Assembly: GCA_022483045.1 (NCBI GenBank)
Contig: JAKVOA010000001.1
Span: forward strand, 1,077,750 to 1,141,749
Source: Oscillospiraceae bacterium
GTDB lineage: Bacteria > Bacillota > Clostridia > Oscillospirales > Acutalibacteraceae
Reading direction: 5' to 3'
Length of the DNA: 64,000 nucleotides
The notes below the pieces were generated by a model. It had not been told where the DNA came from. It worked only from the letters and a program-made list of their open reading frames with translations, and searched no databases. Shown here piece by piece: positions 26,033 to 34,811 of this stretch (positions are counted from its first letter, which is position 1; the number at the start of each line of letters is the position of its first letter). Made by a program: the position numbers and the translations under genes.

Positions 26033-26976
26033 AAACTGCCTCCTTTTAGAAAATTCCGGATAAGATTTTCGGCCTGCTGTGCAAGAGCGAAAAAATCGGG
26101 ATAATCATCCACATAAAGCCAACGAGCATCTTTTTCACGGCGAAACCATGTCAGCTGGCGTTTTGCATAGCGGCGTGTCTCGCGCTTGACCGACTCCACT
26201 GCCTGCGGCAGTGTGCACCTGCCCTGTAGGTACGGCAGCAGTTCTTTGTAGCCGATGGCCTGCAGGGACGTAGCGCCGCCGCTGCGCAGCGCCTGCTCCG
26301 CTTCCTGCACTAAGCCGGCATCGATCATCTGGTCGACGCGCGTGTTAATGCGCTCATAGAGTTTGGCGCGGTCGCGAAAGCCGAGACACAGCATGCAGGC
26401 GCTGTAGGGGCTTGCCTGTCCGTGGGAAAGGGCTTCGTTTTCTGCTAAAGTTTTTCCGGTCGTCTGGTATATTTCCAGTACACGAATCACGCGCTTGGTG
26501 TTGTTGGGATGAATGCTCGCCGCGGCCTGCGGGTCAATTTGCTTCAAGCGCTCGTAAAGCGCCTGTCCGCCTTTTTCGTCTGCATACTTTTGCAGGTCCG
26601 CACGCACAGCAGGGTCTGCATTGGGCTGCTCAAACGAAATGCCCTGCAACAGACTGCGAATGTAAAGTCCTGTACCGCCGGCAATAACCGGCAGCCTGCC
26701 TGCGGCGGCTATCTGCTGGATTGCCTCACCCGCCAGCTGAACATAATCTGCAACACTGAAAGCCTGCTGTGGCGGCTGAAAATCAATCAGGTGGTGCGGC
26801 ACCCCTTGCATCTCGGCAGGAGTCGGCTTTGCTGTTGCAATCTGCATGCCGCGGTAAATCTGCATGGAATCGGCCGACACGACCTCGCCATGAAGCGCCC
26901 TGCACAGGGCAACAGCCAACCGTGTTTTGCCGGAAGCGGTAGGGCCGGCAACCACAGCAACAGATATTTTTTTCAT
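26029..26976 (-). CDS. miaA: tRNA dimethylallyltransferase MiaA
   Basis: The 315-residue protein begins with the P-loop VAGPTASGKTRLAVALC, then GEVVSADSMQIYRGMQIATAKPT, GGTGLYIRSLLQGI and TRRYAKRQLTWFRRE. It adds the dimethylallyl group to A37 of tRNAs reading U-starting codons. MiaB, coded about 6 kb upstream, performs the next step (methylthiolation). A promoter lies upstream, so miaA seems to head the transcript that runs through the HlyD-like gene, yggS, sepF, ylmH, divIVA and ileS. Confidence 0.96.
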   Translation of the reverse strand: MKKISVAVVAGPTASGKTRLAVALCRALHGEVVSADSMQIYRGMQIATAKPTPAEMQGVPHHLIDFQPPQQAFSVADYVQLAGEAIQQIAAAGRLPVIAGGTGLYIRSLLQGISFEQPNADPAVRADLQKYADEKGGQALYERLKQIDPQAAASIHPNNTKRVIRVLEIYQTTGKTLAENEALSHGQASPYSACMLCLGFRDRAKLYERINTRVDQMIDAGLVQEAEQALRSGGATSLQAIGYKELLPYLQGRCTLPQAVESVKRETRRYAKRQLTWFRREKDARWLYVDDYPDFFALAQQAENLIRNFLKGGSL

Positions 26977-27030
26977 CTTTGCATCATCCGATTTTCGCTC
27001 CCACGCTGAGGTTATGTAAACACAATCTTT

Positions 27031-27059
27031 ATTTTAGCGGAGTAATGCCAAAAATGCAA
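27031..27059 (-). promoter_or_regulatory. Promoter of the miaA-ylm-divIVA-ileS transcript
   Basis: On the minus strand, TTGCAT (27059-27054), 17 nt and TAAAAT (27036-27031) stand about 55 bp before the miaA start, just after the mutL terminator. Confidence 0.65.
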
Positions 27060-27080
27060 ATAAAAATCATGCACTTTCGT

Positions 27081-27112
27081 AAAAAAGATTCTGTTTATTC
27101 CTTTCTAAACAG
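27081..27112 (-). terminator. Intrinsic terminator after mutL
   Basis: The stem CTGTTTA/TAAACAG has an 8-nt loop and is followed on the minus strand by AATCTTTTTT. It lies 7 bp past the mutL stop. Confidence 0.7.
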
Positions 27113-27118
27113 GATAAA

Positions 27119-28945
27119 TCAAATTCTTCCAAATTGATGCTCCAAATCTTTGCGCCGAAGAAGAATGGAAACCGGCCTGCCATGCGGGCAGTAGCGGATA
27201 TCTTCTTTTTCCAGGCGCTCGACAAGGGCAATGAGTTCCTCTGGGGAGCTTTCGTCCCCCGCTTTTACCGCCGCACGGCAGGCAATGTTGTGGTAAAGCC
27301 AGTCAAGCTTTTCCGTAAGAATGCTGGTGCGGTGCTCAGCCAGATAACCGGCCATTTCCTCAACAGCAGACTGCAGATCTTCCTGCAGCATGACCGGCGC
27401 GCTGCGTACTAAAATTGTGCCGGGGCCAAAATCTTCAATGGCAAAGCCCGCTTTGGCAAGCAGTTCTGTATGCTCTAGGACCGCCGAATACTCTTCTTTA
27501 GAAAGCGTGACCGTCACGGGCGAAAGCAGCATCTGCTGCGGCAGAGAATCGGTCTGCTCTTTGAGCTGCTCATAGAGCATGCGCTCGTGCGCAGCATGCT
27601 TGTCAATAATCCGTATCGTGTCTTCTCCCTGCTGTACCAAAATGTAGGTACCGAAAGCCTCGCCAATCAGCTTTTCTTCTTCCGACTGCGGCGCAGCCAG
27701 CAAAACAGGCAGCTCATCTTTCTGCGCAGCAGGCTCTGCCACGCTCGGCGAATTCTGTATTTTGCCGGCAGGCGGCACTTCCCGCGCTCTCTCTTCCGTT
27801 TTTTGTAACGGCTTCTGCAGCGGTTCAAAATCCGTAAAGGAAACGCTGTCGTGCACCTGTGGCGCTGCAGGAAAAATGATCTGCTGCGGCACAGCGGGCG
27901 CTTGCTGCAAAAAAGGCTTTGTCTGCTGCGGTTTTAGTTTTAAGATGCTTGGGGTATCTTCCTGCTGTAACGCTGTCTTAACGCCATGATATACTGCCTC
28001 GAAAACCGGCTTCTCATTCAGGAAGCGAATCTCCATTTTGCTGGGATGTACATTGACATCTACAGCTGAAAAAGCCAGCTGCATATGCAGCACACAGGCC
28101 GGAAACCGCCCAACCATCAGGCTGCCTTTAAAGGCTTCTTCCAGTGCAACCATCGCGGTGCGTGAGCGGACATAGCGGCCATTTAAAAAGAAATTCTGCA
28201 TGCTGCGATTGGGGCGGGAAGCAACCGGCTTGCTGATGTAGCCCCATACCTTTACCCCATTCAATTCATAGCACACCGGAATCAGCCCCTGCGTAAATTC
28301 ACGACCAAACACCGCGAATACCGCATTTTTCAGCTTGCTGTCACCGGGAGTATGCAGCGTTTCCTTGCCATCGCGCAGAAAGCGGAAAGCAATTTCGGGG
28401 TGTGCAAGTGCCTCATGGTCAACAACACCGGAAACAGCGTTTCCCTCTGTCACATCTTTTTTCAGAAATTTCATACGGGCAGGTGTATTGTAAAACAGAT
28501 CACGGACAACAATGGTGGTACCCACAGCACAGCCGGCATCTGTACAGGATTCTTCATCGCCACCGGAAATCAGGTAGCGGGTACCCGCCAGTTCATCTGC
28601 TGTACGCGTCAGCAGCTCGACATGCGACACCGCAGCAATCGAAGCCAGCGCTTCACCGCGAAAGCCAAGGGTACGAATATCGGAAAGGTCCTCTTGTTTC
28701 TGTACTTTGCTGGTTGCGTGGCGCAAAAAGGCAAGCGGCACGTCTGCCCGCGCAATACCGCAACCGTTATCGGAAACGCGCAGAAACGGAATGCCACCGT
28801 GCTGAATCTCAACTGTTACGGCCGCAGCGCCGGCATCTACCGTATTTTCCACCAGTTCTTTTGCGACAGAAGCAGGGCGCTCGACCACCTCACCTGCAGC
28901 AATCAACTCAGCAATGTGTTTATCCAGCACGTGAATTTTTGACAT
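27119..28945 (-). CDS. mutL: DNA mismatch repair protein MutL
   Basis: The 608-residue protein has the GHKL ATPase domain with IAAGEVVERPASVAKELVENTVDAG, VSDNGCGI and TLGFRGEALASIAAV. A variable linker follows. The C-terminal endonuclease/dimerisation domain contains IDKHAAHERMLYEQL, matching the DQHAxxER metal-binding endonuclease motif, and ends ACRAAVKAGD and CPHGRPVSILLRRKDLEHQFGRI. The nicking motif is expected in an organism without MutH. It follows the HD hydrolase gene by 36 bp in the mutS-mutL region. Confidence 0.96.
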   Translation of the reverse strand: MSKIHVLDKHIAELIAAGEVVERPASVAKELVENTVDAGAAAVTVEIQHGGIPFLRVSDNGCGIARADVPLAFLRHATSKVQKQEDLSDIRTLGFRGEALASIAAVSHVELLTRTADELAGTRYLISGGDEESCTDAGCAVGTTIVVRDLFYNTPARMKFLKKDVTEGNAVSGVVDHEALAHPEIAFRFLRDGKETLHTPGDSKLKNAVFAVFGREFTQGLIPVCYELNGVKVWGYISKPVASRPNRSMQNFFLNGRYVRSRTAMVALEEAFKGSLMVGRFPACVLHMQLAFSAVDVNVHPSKMEIRFLNEKPVFEAVYHGVKTALQQEDTPSILKLKPQQTKPFLQQAPAVPQQIIFPAAPQVHDSVSFTDFEPLQKPLQKTEERAREVPPAGKIQNSPSVAEPAAQKDELPVLLAAPQSEEEKLIGEAFGTYILVQQGEDTIRIIDKHAAHERMLYEQLKEQTDSLPQQMLLSPVTVTLSKEEYSAVLEHTELLAKAGFAIEDFGPGTILVRSAPVMLQEDLQSAVEEMAGYLAEHRTSILTEKLDWLYHNIACRAAVKAGDESSPEELIALVERLEKEDIRYCPHGRPVSILLRRKDLEHQFGRI

Positions 28946-28981
28946 TTGAGTACCCCTTCCTTAAAAAATGCAGGTGCAAAA

Positions 28982-29623
28982 TCAACCGTCGAAAGAATCT
29001 GACGACAAAAGCTGCGCACCCAATTCCCCGCGGGACTGTGCACGGGCGCATGCGGCAAAAGAAGCCTCTGTCTGCAAGCGGCGGCACATCTCCCGCCTAG
29101 CTGCTTCACTATGCAGCAGGGTCAGATACTGCGGCAGCTTTGCCTGTGCCAGTTCCATGCGGTCAAGGGACGCTGCAAGGCAGCGCTCATGCTTTGCACT
29201 GTAACCGAAAATGCTCCAAACACGTACAGTGCCAAAATGATCCAGCATATCGGCGTCCTGCACCAAATGAAGCGCCGCGCTGCGGCCGTCGCCGGGACGG
29301 CGGTCATCATGCACCGCAATGATTTCTTCCGCCTCTTGAAGCAGCGCTGTATCTACTCTGCCGCTGAGCAGCTGATGCGTGCGCGCCGCGCCGACTGGAC
29401 CATGAATGGCATGTGGGGCGCTATCGTGTGCAACGTCATGAAAAAGGCCAGCGAGATACAGAAGAGAATCCATCTGTGGCAGAGCGCCAGTTTCTTTGCG
29501 CAGAGCGACCGCTAAATGCGCTGTGCGCACACAGTGGTCAGCTGTCCAAATGCCGCGCCCGGCGCTGTCTTTTTGACCGGACAGTTCTGCGCGAAGGAGC
29601 GCCTCCAGCTCAGCCGGCCGCAT
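28982..29623 (-). CDS. HD-domain phosphohydrolase
   Basis: The 213-residue protein carries DHCVRTAHLAVAL, LLYLAGLFHDVAHDS (the HD dyad), HGPVGAARTHQLL and LVQDADMLDHFG, the order of metal ligands in YedJ/YpgQ-type HD hydrolases. The substrate is unknown; related proteins hydrolyse nucleotides. I choose ATG 29623 with AGGAGA nine bases upstream. It overlaps the GNAT gene by 14 bp, and both lie between mutS and mutL, where neither is usual. Confidence 0.85.
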   Translation of the reverse strand: MRPAELEALLRAELSGQKDSAGRGIWTADHCVRTAHLAVALRKETGALPQMDSLLYLAGLFHDVAHDSAPHAIHGPVGAARTHQLLSGRVDTALLQEAEEIIAVHDDRRPGDGRSAALHLVQDADMLDHFGTVRVWSIFGYSAKHERCLAASLDRMELAQAKLPQYLTLLHSEAARREMCRRLQTEASFAACARAQSRGELGAQLLSSDSFDG

Positions 29624-30107
29624 TATTTTGTTTCTCCTGCGGCAGGGACATTTCCATACAGTAATACTTCGGTATAAAGCCAAGTTTTTTATACAGATGA
29701 ATTGCCGCTGTGTTAAAGCTCCATACTTTGAGTTCAATCTGATGCAGATGCTGCTTTACAGCATTTGCGCGGGCCGCATTCAATAAAGCTTCGCCGATTC
29801 CCATCTGGCGGTACTCCTGTTTGACAAATAAGTTTTCAACGATACCGACCTCGTGTGGCGTACAGATGCCGTCTTTTCCGTCAAATTGTTTCGTTTTCAG
29901 GACGCAGTACCCCGCGGTGCAGCCATTGTAAAGTGCCAAAAGGGCGCTGCCTGCTGTCAGCATTTGCACAAAATCAGCGTAAGAATACGAATGGAACGGA
30001 AGAAACTGGTCTGGCCGAGCCTGCGCGTGAAGATTCTGAATACCGACAAGCATCGGCTCTACTTCAGAAAAGTCTTCATCTACAATCGGCCGAATCTGAA
30101 TCGGCAT
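29610..30107 (-). CDS. GNAT-family N-acetyltransferase
   Basis: The 165-residue protein has a GNAT fold with IRPIVDEDFSEVEPML at the start. The acetyl-CoA loop is VENLFVKQEYRQMGIGEALL, with Q-E-Y-R-Q-M-G-I-G fitting the Q/RxxGxG/A motif, and the C-terminal part reads NTAAIHLYKKLGFIPKYYCMEMSL. The target is unknown. I choose ATG 30107, preceded by AAAGGAG; it lies inside the last 32 bp of mutS, so it is coupled to it. Confidence 0.87.
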   Translation of the reverse strand: MPIQIRPIVDEDFSEVEPMLVGIQNLHAQARPDQFLPFHSYSYADFVQMLTAGSALLALYNGCTAGYCVLKTKQFDGKDGICTPHEVGIVENLFVKQEYRQMGIGEALLNAARANAVKQHLHQIELKVWSFNTAAIHLYKKLGFIPKYYCMEMSLPQEKQNNAAG

Positions 30108-32727
30108 GTTTCTTTTCTCCTTTAACAAGCTTGGAAAGCGCAAAGAGCTGATTCATACACTCAATCGGCGTTAAGGTATTCACATCAATGGTTCGCAGGC
30201 ATTCAAGTGCCTCTTTTTCACCGGGGGGTGTTAAAGTCAGCTGCAGCGGTTCTTCTTCTGTGCTGGTTTTCTGTGGTGCAGGCTTTTGTGGCAGAGCCGC
30301 CGGCGACTTCGTGATTTTTGCAAGGATCTGCTTTGCGCGCCGGATAACCTTATTGGGCACACCGGCGAGCTTTGCAACCTCAATTCCATAGCTTTCATCT
30401 GCGCCGCCGCGTACAATGCGACGCAGAAAAGTGATGTCATCGCCGTGTTTTTTGCAGGCAATATTGTAATTCTTTACGCCGTCCAGCAGATCTTCCAGCA
30501 CAGTGAGTTCATGGTAGTGGGTTGCAAACAGGGTTTTCGCGCCCAATGTTTTTTTGTCTGCAACATATTCCACTACTGCACGGGCAATGCTCATGCCATC
30601 GTATGTAGAAGTGCCGCGGCCGATTTCGTCCAGGATAATTAAACTGTCAGAAGTCGCATTCTTTAAAATCTCGGCCACCTCGGACATTTCCAGCATAAAG
30701 GTAGACTGGCCCGCCGCAAGGTCGTCGGAAGCGCCAACCCGCGTAAAGATGGCATCGGTAATACCGACCCGCGCATAAGAAGCCGGCACAAAGCAGCCAA
30801 TCTGCGCCATAATCGTAATCAGCGCAGCCTGCCGCATATAGGTGGATTTGCCAGCCATATTAGGCCCGGTGATGATGGCAACACGGTTTTTGTCTTTATC
30901 CAGTGTAACGTCGTTTGGCACAAACGGTGCATCCAGCAGCGCCTCAACAACCGGGTGGCGGCTGTCGCGCAGCTCCAGCCTGCCGCTCATATCAACAATG
31001 GGGCGTGTATACTGGTGCTCAACACTCACTTCAGCGAAAGACAGCAGAACATCCAGCTGCGCAATGGCAACGGCCGTTTTCTGCACACGCTCCATTTCAC
31101 CGGCGACCTGCCCGCGCACTTTTTCAAAGAGCTGATGCTCCAGCTGAATACTCTTATCGTGTGCACCTAAAATGCGGCCTTCAAGCTGCTTTAATTCCGG
31201 CGTGATGTAGCGCTCGCAGTTGGTCAGGGTCTGCTTCCGTATGTAGGTTTCGGGTACCTGATTTTTAAAGGCATTCGGTACTTCAATATAGTACCCGAAT
31301 ACGCGGTTGTAGCCGACTTTCAACTTATTGATGCCCGTCTTTTGGCGTTCATCGGTCTCAATTTTTGCCAGCACCCCGCGGCCGCTGCTCATATCGCCTT
31401 TTAAGAGATCAAGTTCATTGCTGAAGCCCGACTTGATAATACCGCCCTCCCGCAGGGAAAACGGCGGCTCCTCTACAATCGCGCGGTCAATAAGGTCCGC
31501 AACGTCCTGCAGCGGGTCCAAATGGGCAAGAATACCACACAAAAGCTGAGACTGCACGTCTTTCAGCGCTGTGCGCAGCGGCGGCAAACGGCGCGCAGTG
31601 CTTTCCAGTGCACGCAGTTCGCGGCCATTTGCACTGCCGTAAACAATGCGGGACATCACTCGCTCTAAGTCATGCACACCGGAAAGCTGCCCGGCAACAG
31701 CGTCACGCAGAACAGGATCTTCGGTCAGCTCCTCCACCGCGTTCAGCCGGCGGCCGATTGCCGCCGGGCTTAAAAGCGGCTGCAAAATCCAACTGCGAAT
31801 CAAGCGCTTACCCATTGGCGTATGGGTTTTATCCAGTACCCACAAAAGGGAACCGCGCTTTTCCCCGCTGCGCATAGTCTCGGTCAGCTCTAAATTGCGG
31901 CGGGCGGTCAGGTCAAGCCGCATATATTGGGCACCGCTGTACATTTGAATCTGCGAAATGCGCTCTACCCCACTGCGCTCGGTCTGCTTGAGGTAAGAAA
32001 ACAGCGCACTCAAAGCGGCCGTCAGTTCCGGCTTGTCCGCAAGCTGCAAATCTTCCAGTGACTGCTTTTGAAACTGCTGCAAAAGCAGCCTACTGCTTCC
32101 TTCGCTGTAAAAAGTGTCGTCCTCTAGAAGCTCTAAAGATGCCGAAAGCCGGTCGTGAATGAACTTTGCCAGTTTTGAAAAATCGAGTACTTCCTGATTA
32201 ACCAGAATTTCGCTGGGAGAATACCGGGAAAGTTCATTCTGCAGCTGCTCCTGCAAATTCTTGTGAAGCGTGGTCGCGTACAGTTCCCCCGTAGAAATGT
32301 CCGCAAAACAGACGCCCGCGGTTTCCCCGCGGACGCAGACCGAACTGATATAGTTGTTGCGGGATTCATCCAGCATGCTGCTTTCCAGCACAGTGCCGGG
32401 TGTTACGACACGAATAATGTCACGCTTGACCAGTCCCTTGGCCAAAGCCGGGTCTTCCATCTGCTCGCAGATAGCGACTTTATAGCCCTTTGCGACCAGC
32501 TTTGCAAGGTAGGTCTCATAACTGTGAAACGGAACGCCGCACATCGGTGCGCGCTCCTCCTGCCCGCAGTCGCGGCCGGTCAGGGTCAGGTCAAGTTCGC
32601 GGGAAACCAGCTTGGCGTCATCGTAAAACATTTCGTAAAAGTCGCCCAGACGGAAAAACAGAATGGTATCCGGGTATTGTTTCTTCATTTCAAAGTACTG
32701 CTTCATCATAGGCGAAAGACTTGCCAT
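30076..32727 (-). CDS. mutS: DNA mismatch repair protein MutS
   Basis: The 883-residue protein has the mismatch-binding F-x-E motif in FFRLGDFYEMFYDDA (residues 24-38). Connector and lever domains follow. The ATPase domain has GPNMAGKSTYMRQAALI (Walker A), LIILDEIGRGTSTYDGMSIA (Walker B) and FATHYHELT. The C-terminal dimer helix is SYGIEVAKLAGVPNKVIRRAKQIL. It recognises mismatches and recruits MutL. It follows ylbF by 42 bp. Confidence 0.97.
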   Translation of the reverse strand: MASLSPMMKQYFEMKKQYPDTILFFRLGDFYEMFYDDAKLVSRELDLTLTGRDCGQEERAPMCGVPFHSYETYLAKLVAKGYKVAICEQMEDPALAKGLVKRDIIRVVTPGTVLESSMLDESRNNYISSVCVRGETAGVCFADISTGELYATTLHKNLQEQLQNELSRYSPSEILVNQEVLDFSKLAKFIHDRLSASLELLEDDTFYSEGSSRLLLQQFQKQSLEDLQLADKPELTAALSALFSYLKQTERSGVERISQIQMYSGAQYMRLDLTARRNLELTETMRSGEKRGSLLWVLDKTHTPMGKRLIRSWILQPLLSPAAIGRRLNAVEELTEDPVLRDAVAGQLSGVHDLERVMSRIVYGSANGRELRALESTARRLPPLRTALKDVQSQLLCGILAHLDPLQDVADLIDRAIVEEPPFSLREGGIIKSGFSNELDLLKGDMSSGRGVLAKIETDERQKTGINKLKVGYNRVFGYYIEVPNAFKNQVPETYIRKQTLTNCERYITPELKQLEGRILGAHDKSIQLEHQLFEKVRGQVAGEMERVQKTAVAIAQLDVLLSFAEVSVEHQYTRPIVDMSGRLELRDSRHPVVEALLDAPFVPNDVTLDKDKNRVAIITGPNMAGKSTYMRQAALITIMAQIGCFVPASYARVGITDAIFTRVGASDDLAAGQSTFMLEMSEVAEILKNATSDSLIILDEIGRGTSTYDGMSIARAVVEYVADKKTLGAKTLFATHYHELTVLEDLLDGVKNYNIACKKHGDDITFLRRIVRGGADESYGIEVAKLAGVPNKVIRRAKQILAKITKSPAALPQKPAPQKTSTEEEPLQLTLTPPGEKEALECLRTIDVNTLTPIECMNQLFALSKLVKGEKKHADSDSADCR

Positions 32728-32769
32728 ACTGCGGTTTCCTCCTCGTAAAAATACTTTGCCGGCTTGTGC

Positions 32770-33174
32770 TTAGTGGCAGCTGCCGCCGCAGGTGGAGCAG
32801 TCATGTGTGCAGGGGTTGTAATCCGCTGTGGCGGGGTCAGCACCCTGTGCGCACTGGTTGAGGATACCGTACATGCGGTTGAGCAGGTCCTGCATTTCTT
32901 TTTGTGCAACCGTGTACTGTGACATGCTGGGTCTGGCCATAGTCTTGTCATAGGCGGCCTGCAGCTCTGCCTTCATTTGGTTGACTTTTTCTGTATCCTG
33001 CGGCTCTTTCTGCATTTCTGCATTTAAGTTCATGCGCAGCAGATTAAAGTTTCCAATCATATCCTGCAGCTCTTTGTCCTGGTCACACTTTGCGGTGGCC
33101 TCCTGCAGTCTGGTGTAGCGGGCATCTCCCTGTAAGGTACGGCCAAGGTCTCTGGTTGCGTCGATGATATTCAT
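32770..33174 (-). CDS. YlbF/YmcA-family protein with a cysteine-rich tail
   Basis: The 134-residue helical protein has the YlbF domain (residues 4-110), with IIDATRDLGRTLQGDARYTRL at the start and a final helix MQDLLNRMYGILNQC. Its last 15 residues, NPCTHDCSTCGGSCH, form a C-x3-C-x2-C-x3-C cluster. In Bacillus the paralogues RicA and RicF use cysteines to bind iron-sulfur clusters in a complex affecting RNase Y, competence and sporulation. Its place beside miaB mirrors ymcA. A metal-binding tail is inferred from the spacing. Confidence 0.85.
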   Translation of the reverse strand: MNIIDATRDLGRTLQGDARYTRLQEATAKCDQDKELQDMIGNFNLLRMNLNAEMQKEPQDTEKVNQMKAELQAAYDKTMARPSMSQYTVAQKEMQDLLNRMYGILNQCAQGADPATADYNPCTHDCSTCGGSCH

Positions 33175-33224
33175 GTGTGATCTCCTTTAAATAATATAAT
33201 AAAAAATTTGGTAAACAAATTTGC

Positions 33225-34637
33225 TTATGGCAGCAGTTCGCCGGTTAAAATCCAGTTGCGAGCTTTTGTGATGCGTACCCTCTGGAACGTGCCGCAAAGG
33301 GTCCTTTCCCCCGGAAAATCGACTACAATATTGCCGCCGGTACGGCCGGTCAGCAGGCCGTTTTTAGGATTTCTTTCCTCTACAAGCACACGCTGTACAG
33401 TACCTACCGCGGCAGCGCAGCGCTTTGCGGCGATGTGCTCCTGTGTCTGACAAAGCTCGGTAAACCAGCGCGATTTTTCCTCAGCAGGGACCGGGTCCGG
33501 CATTTTAGCGGCGCGGGTGCCCTCGCGCGGAGAATAGATAAACGTAAACAGGCTGGTAAAATCGACTTCCTGAATCAATGAAAGCGTATCACAAAATTCC
33601 TCGTACGTCTCACCTGGAAAACCAACAATCACGTCACTGGTAAGGCTGATATCAGGCATAACTTTGCGTGCATAGCGCACCAGCTCCAGGTACTGCGCGC
33701 GGTCATAGTGGCGGTTCATCTCTTTGAGCACCCGGTCGTTTCCGGACTGAAACGGCAGATGCAGGTGGTGAGCAATGTGCCTGCCGGCGGCCATGGTATC
33801 GAGCAGCTCATGCGTACAATCTTTGGGGTGGCTCGTCATAAAGCGGATGCGGTAATCACCGGGCACGGCGTCAAGCATTTGCAGCAGCTTTGCAAAATTA
33901 ACGCCGCAGCTGCTGTTTTTGCCGTAAGAATTGACATTCTGCCCCAAAAGCGTAATATCTTTGTATCCCTGCGCGACAAGCTGCTGAAATTCCGCCAAAA
34001 CCGCCTGCGGAGTACGGGAGCGCTCGCGCCCGCGCACATACGGCACAATGCAGTATGAACAGAAATTGTTGCAGCCATACATAATGGTAAGCCAGGCCTT
34101 TACTTTGCCGTCACGGTAAGTGGGCAGTCCCTCGGCAATGGTGTGGTCCTGCTCCTCACCGCCGCGCACAAAGACACGTCGGCTGTCCGTAATGCAGGTA
34201 AACAAAAGCTTTGGAAAACGGCATATTTGATGGGTACCAAAAAGCATATTGACAAACGGATAACTGTCGTGAATCCGCTTTGCCACATGCTCCTGCTCCA
34301 TCATGCAGCCGCACAGGGCAATGATCACGCTTGGGTGACGGCGTTTTATATTTTTCAGTGCGCCCACATTGCCAAAGACGCGGTCTTCCGCATGCTCGCG
34401 CACAGCGCAGGTATTAAATAAAATGAAGTCGGCATCTGCGGGCTGCTGCGTAAAGGAAAAGCCCATACGGGCAAGCATTCCTTTGATTTTTTCGCTGTCG
34501 GCAACATTCTGCTGGCAGCCATAGGTGTGCACAAAAGCAAGCGGAACTTCGCCGCGCTTTCGCACCTGCATAATCTGCCGCAGTTGCGCAATATACTTCC
34601 GCTCTTCCTCAAGCGGTATAAGAAGCTGTTCTGACAA
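33225..34637 (-). CDS. miaB: tRNA-2-methylthio-N6-dimethylallyladenosine synthase MiaB
   Basis: The 470-residue radical-SAM enzyme has the N-terminal UPF0004 domain with cysteines in THTYGCQQN-like FVHTYGCQQNVADSEK and ALCGCMM. The radical SAM cluster is YGCNNFCSYCIVPYVRGRERSR, and a TRAM domain closes the protein. It methylthiolates i6A37 made by MiaA. I choose TTG 34637: a TATAAT lies at 34679-34674, so longer starts would precede the transcript start, and AGGGGG sits 7 nt before this TTG. ylbF follows by 50 bp. Confidence 0.93.
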   Translation of the reverse strand: MSEQLLIPLEEERKYIAQLRQIMQVRKRGEVPLAFVHTYGCQQNVADSEKIKGMLARMGFSFTQQPADADFILFNTCAVREHAEDRVFGNVGALKNIKRRHPSVIIALCGCMMEQEHVAKRIHDSYPFVNMLFGTHQICRFPKLLFTCITDSRRVFVRGGEEQDHTIAEGLPTYRDGKVKAWLTIMYGCNNFCSYCIVPYVRGRERSRTPQAVLAEFQQLVAQGYKDITLLGQNVNSYGKNSSCGVNFAKLLQMLDAVPGDYRIRFMTSHPKDCTHELLDTMAAGRHIAHHLHLPFQSGNDRVLKEMNRHYDRAQYLELVRYARKVMPDISLTSDVIVGFPGETYEEFCDTLSLIQEVDFTSLFTFIYSPREGTRAAKMPDPVPAEEKSRWFTELCQTQEHIAAKRCAAAVGTVQRVLVEERNPKNGLLTGRTGGNIVVDFPGERTLCGTFQRVRITKARNWILTGELLP

Positions 34638-34673
34638 AGGCAGAGCCCCCTGTTCTAATTCATGAGTCTTTTT

Positions 34674-34702
34674 ATTATAACACATTTTCCATAAAAACAA
34701 AA
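34674..34702 (-). promoter_or_regulatory. Promoter of miaB (-10 clear, -35 weak)
   Basis: TATAAT (34679-34674, minus strand) has a poor T-rich -35 about 17 nt upstream. It fixes the miaB start downstream of the annotatable upstream frame. Confidence 0.5.
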
Positions 34703-34744
34703 CGACAGAATTTGATAATCTGCGTTTTAGCCTCTGCTGCAGGC

Positions 34745-34794
34745 AAAGCTGGTAAAATAGAAACAGGCTGCTTCTGTAAAAAGAAACAGCCTGT
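34745..34794 (-). terminator. Intrinsic terminator after the GH25 lysozyme gene
   Basis: The stem ACAGGCTG/CAGCCTGT is followed on the minus strand by a T-rich tract (TTTCTATTTTA). It lies 18 bp past the stop codon. Confidence 0.65.
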
Positions 34795-34811
34795 CCTTGT
34801 TTATGTAAAAA

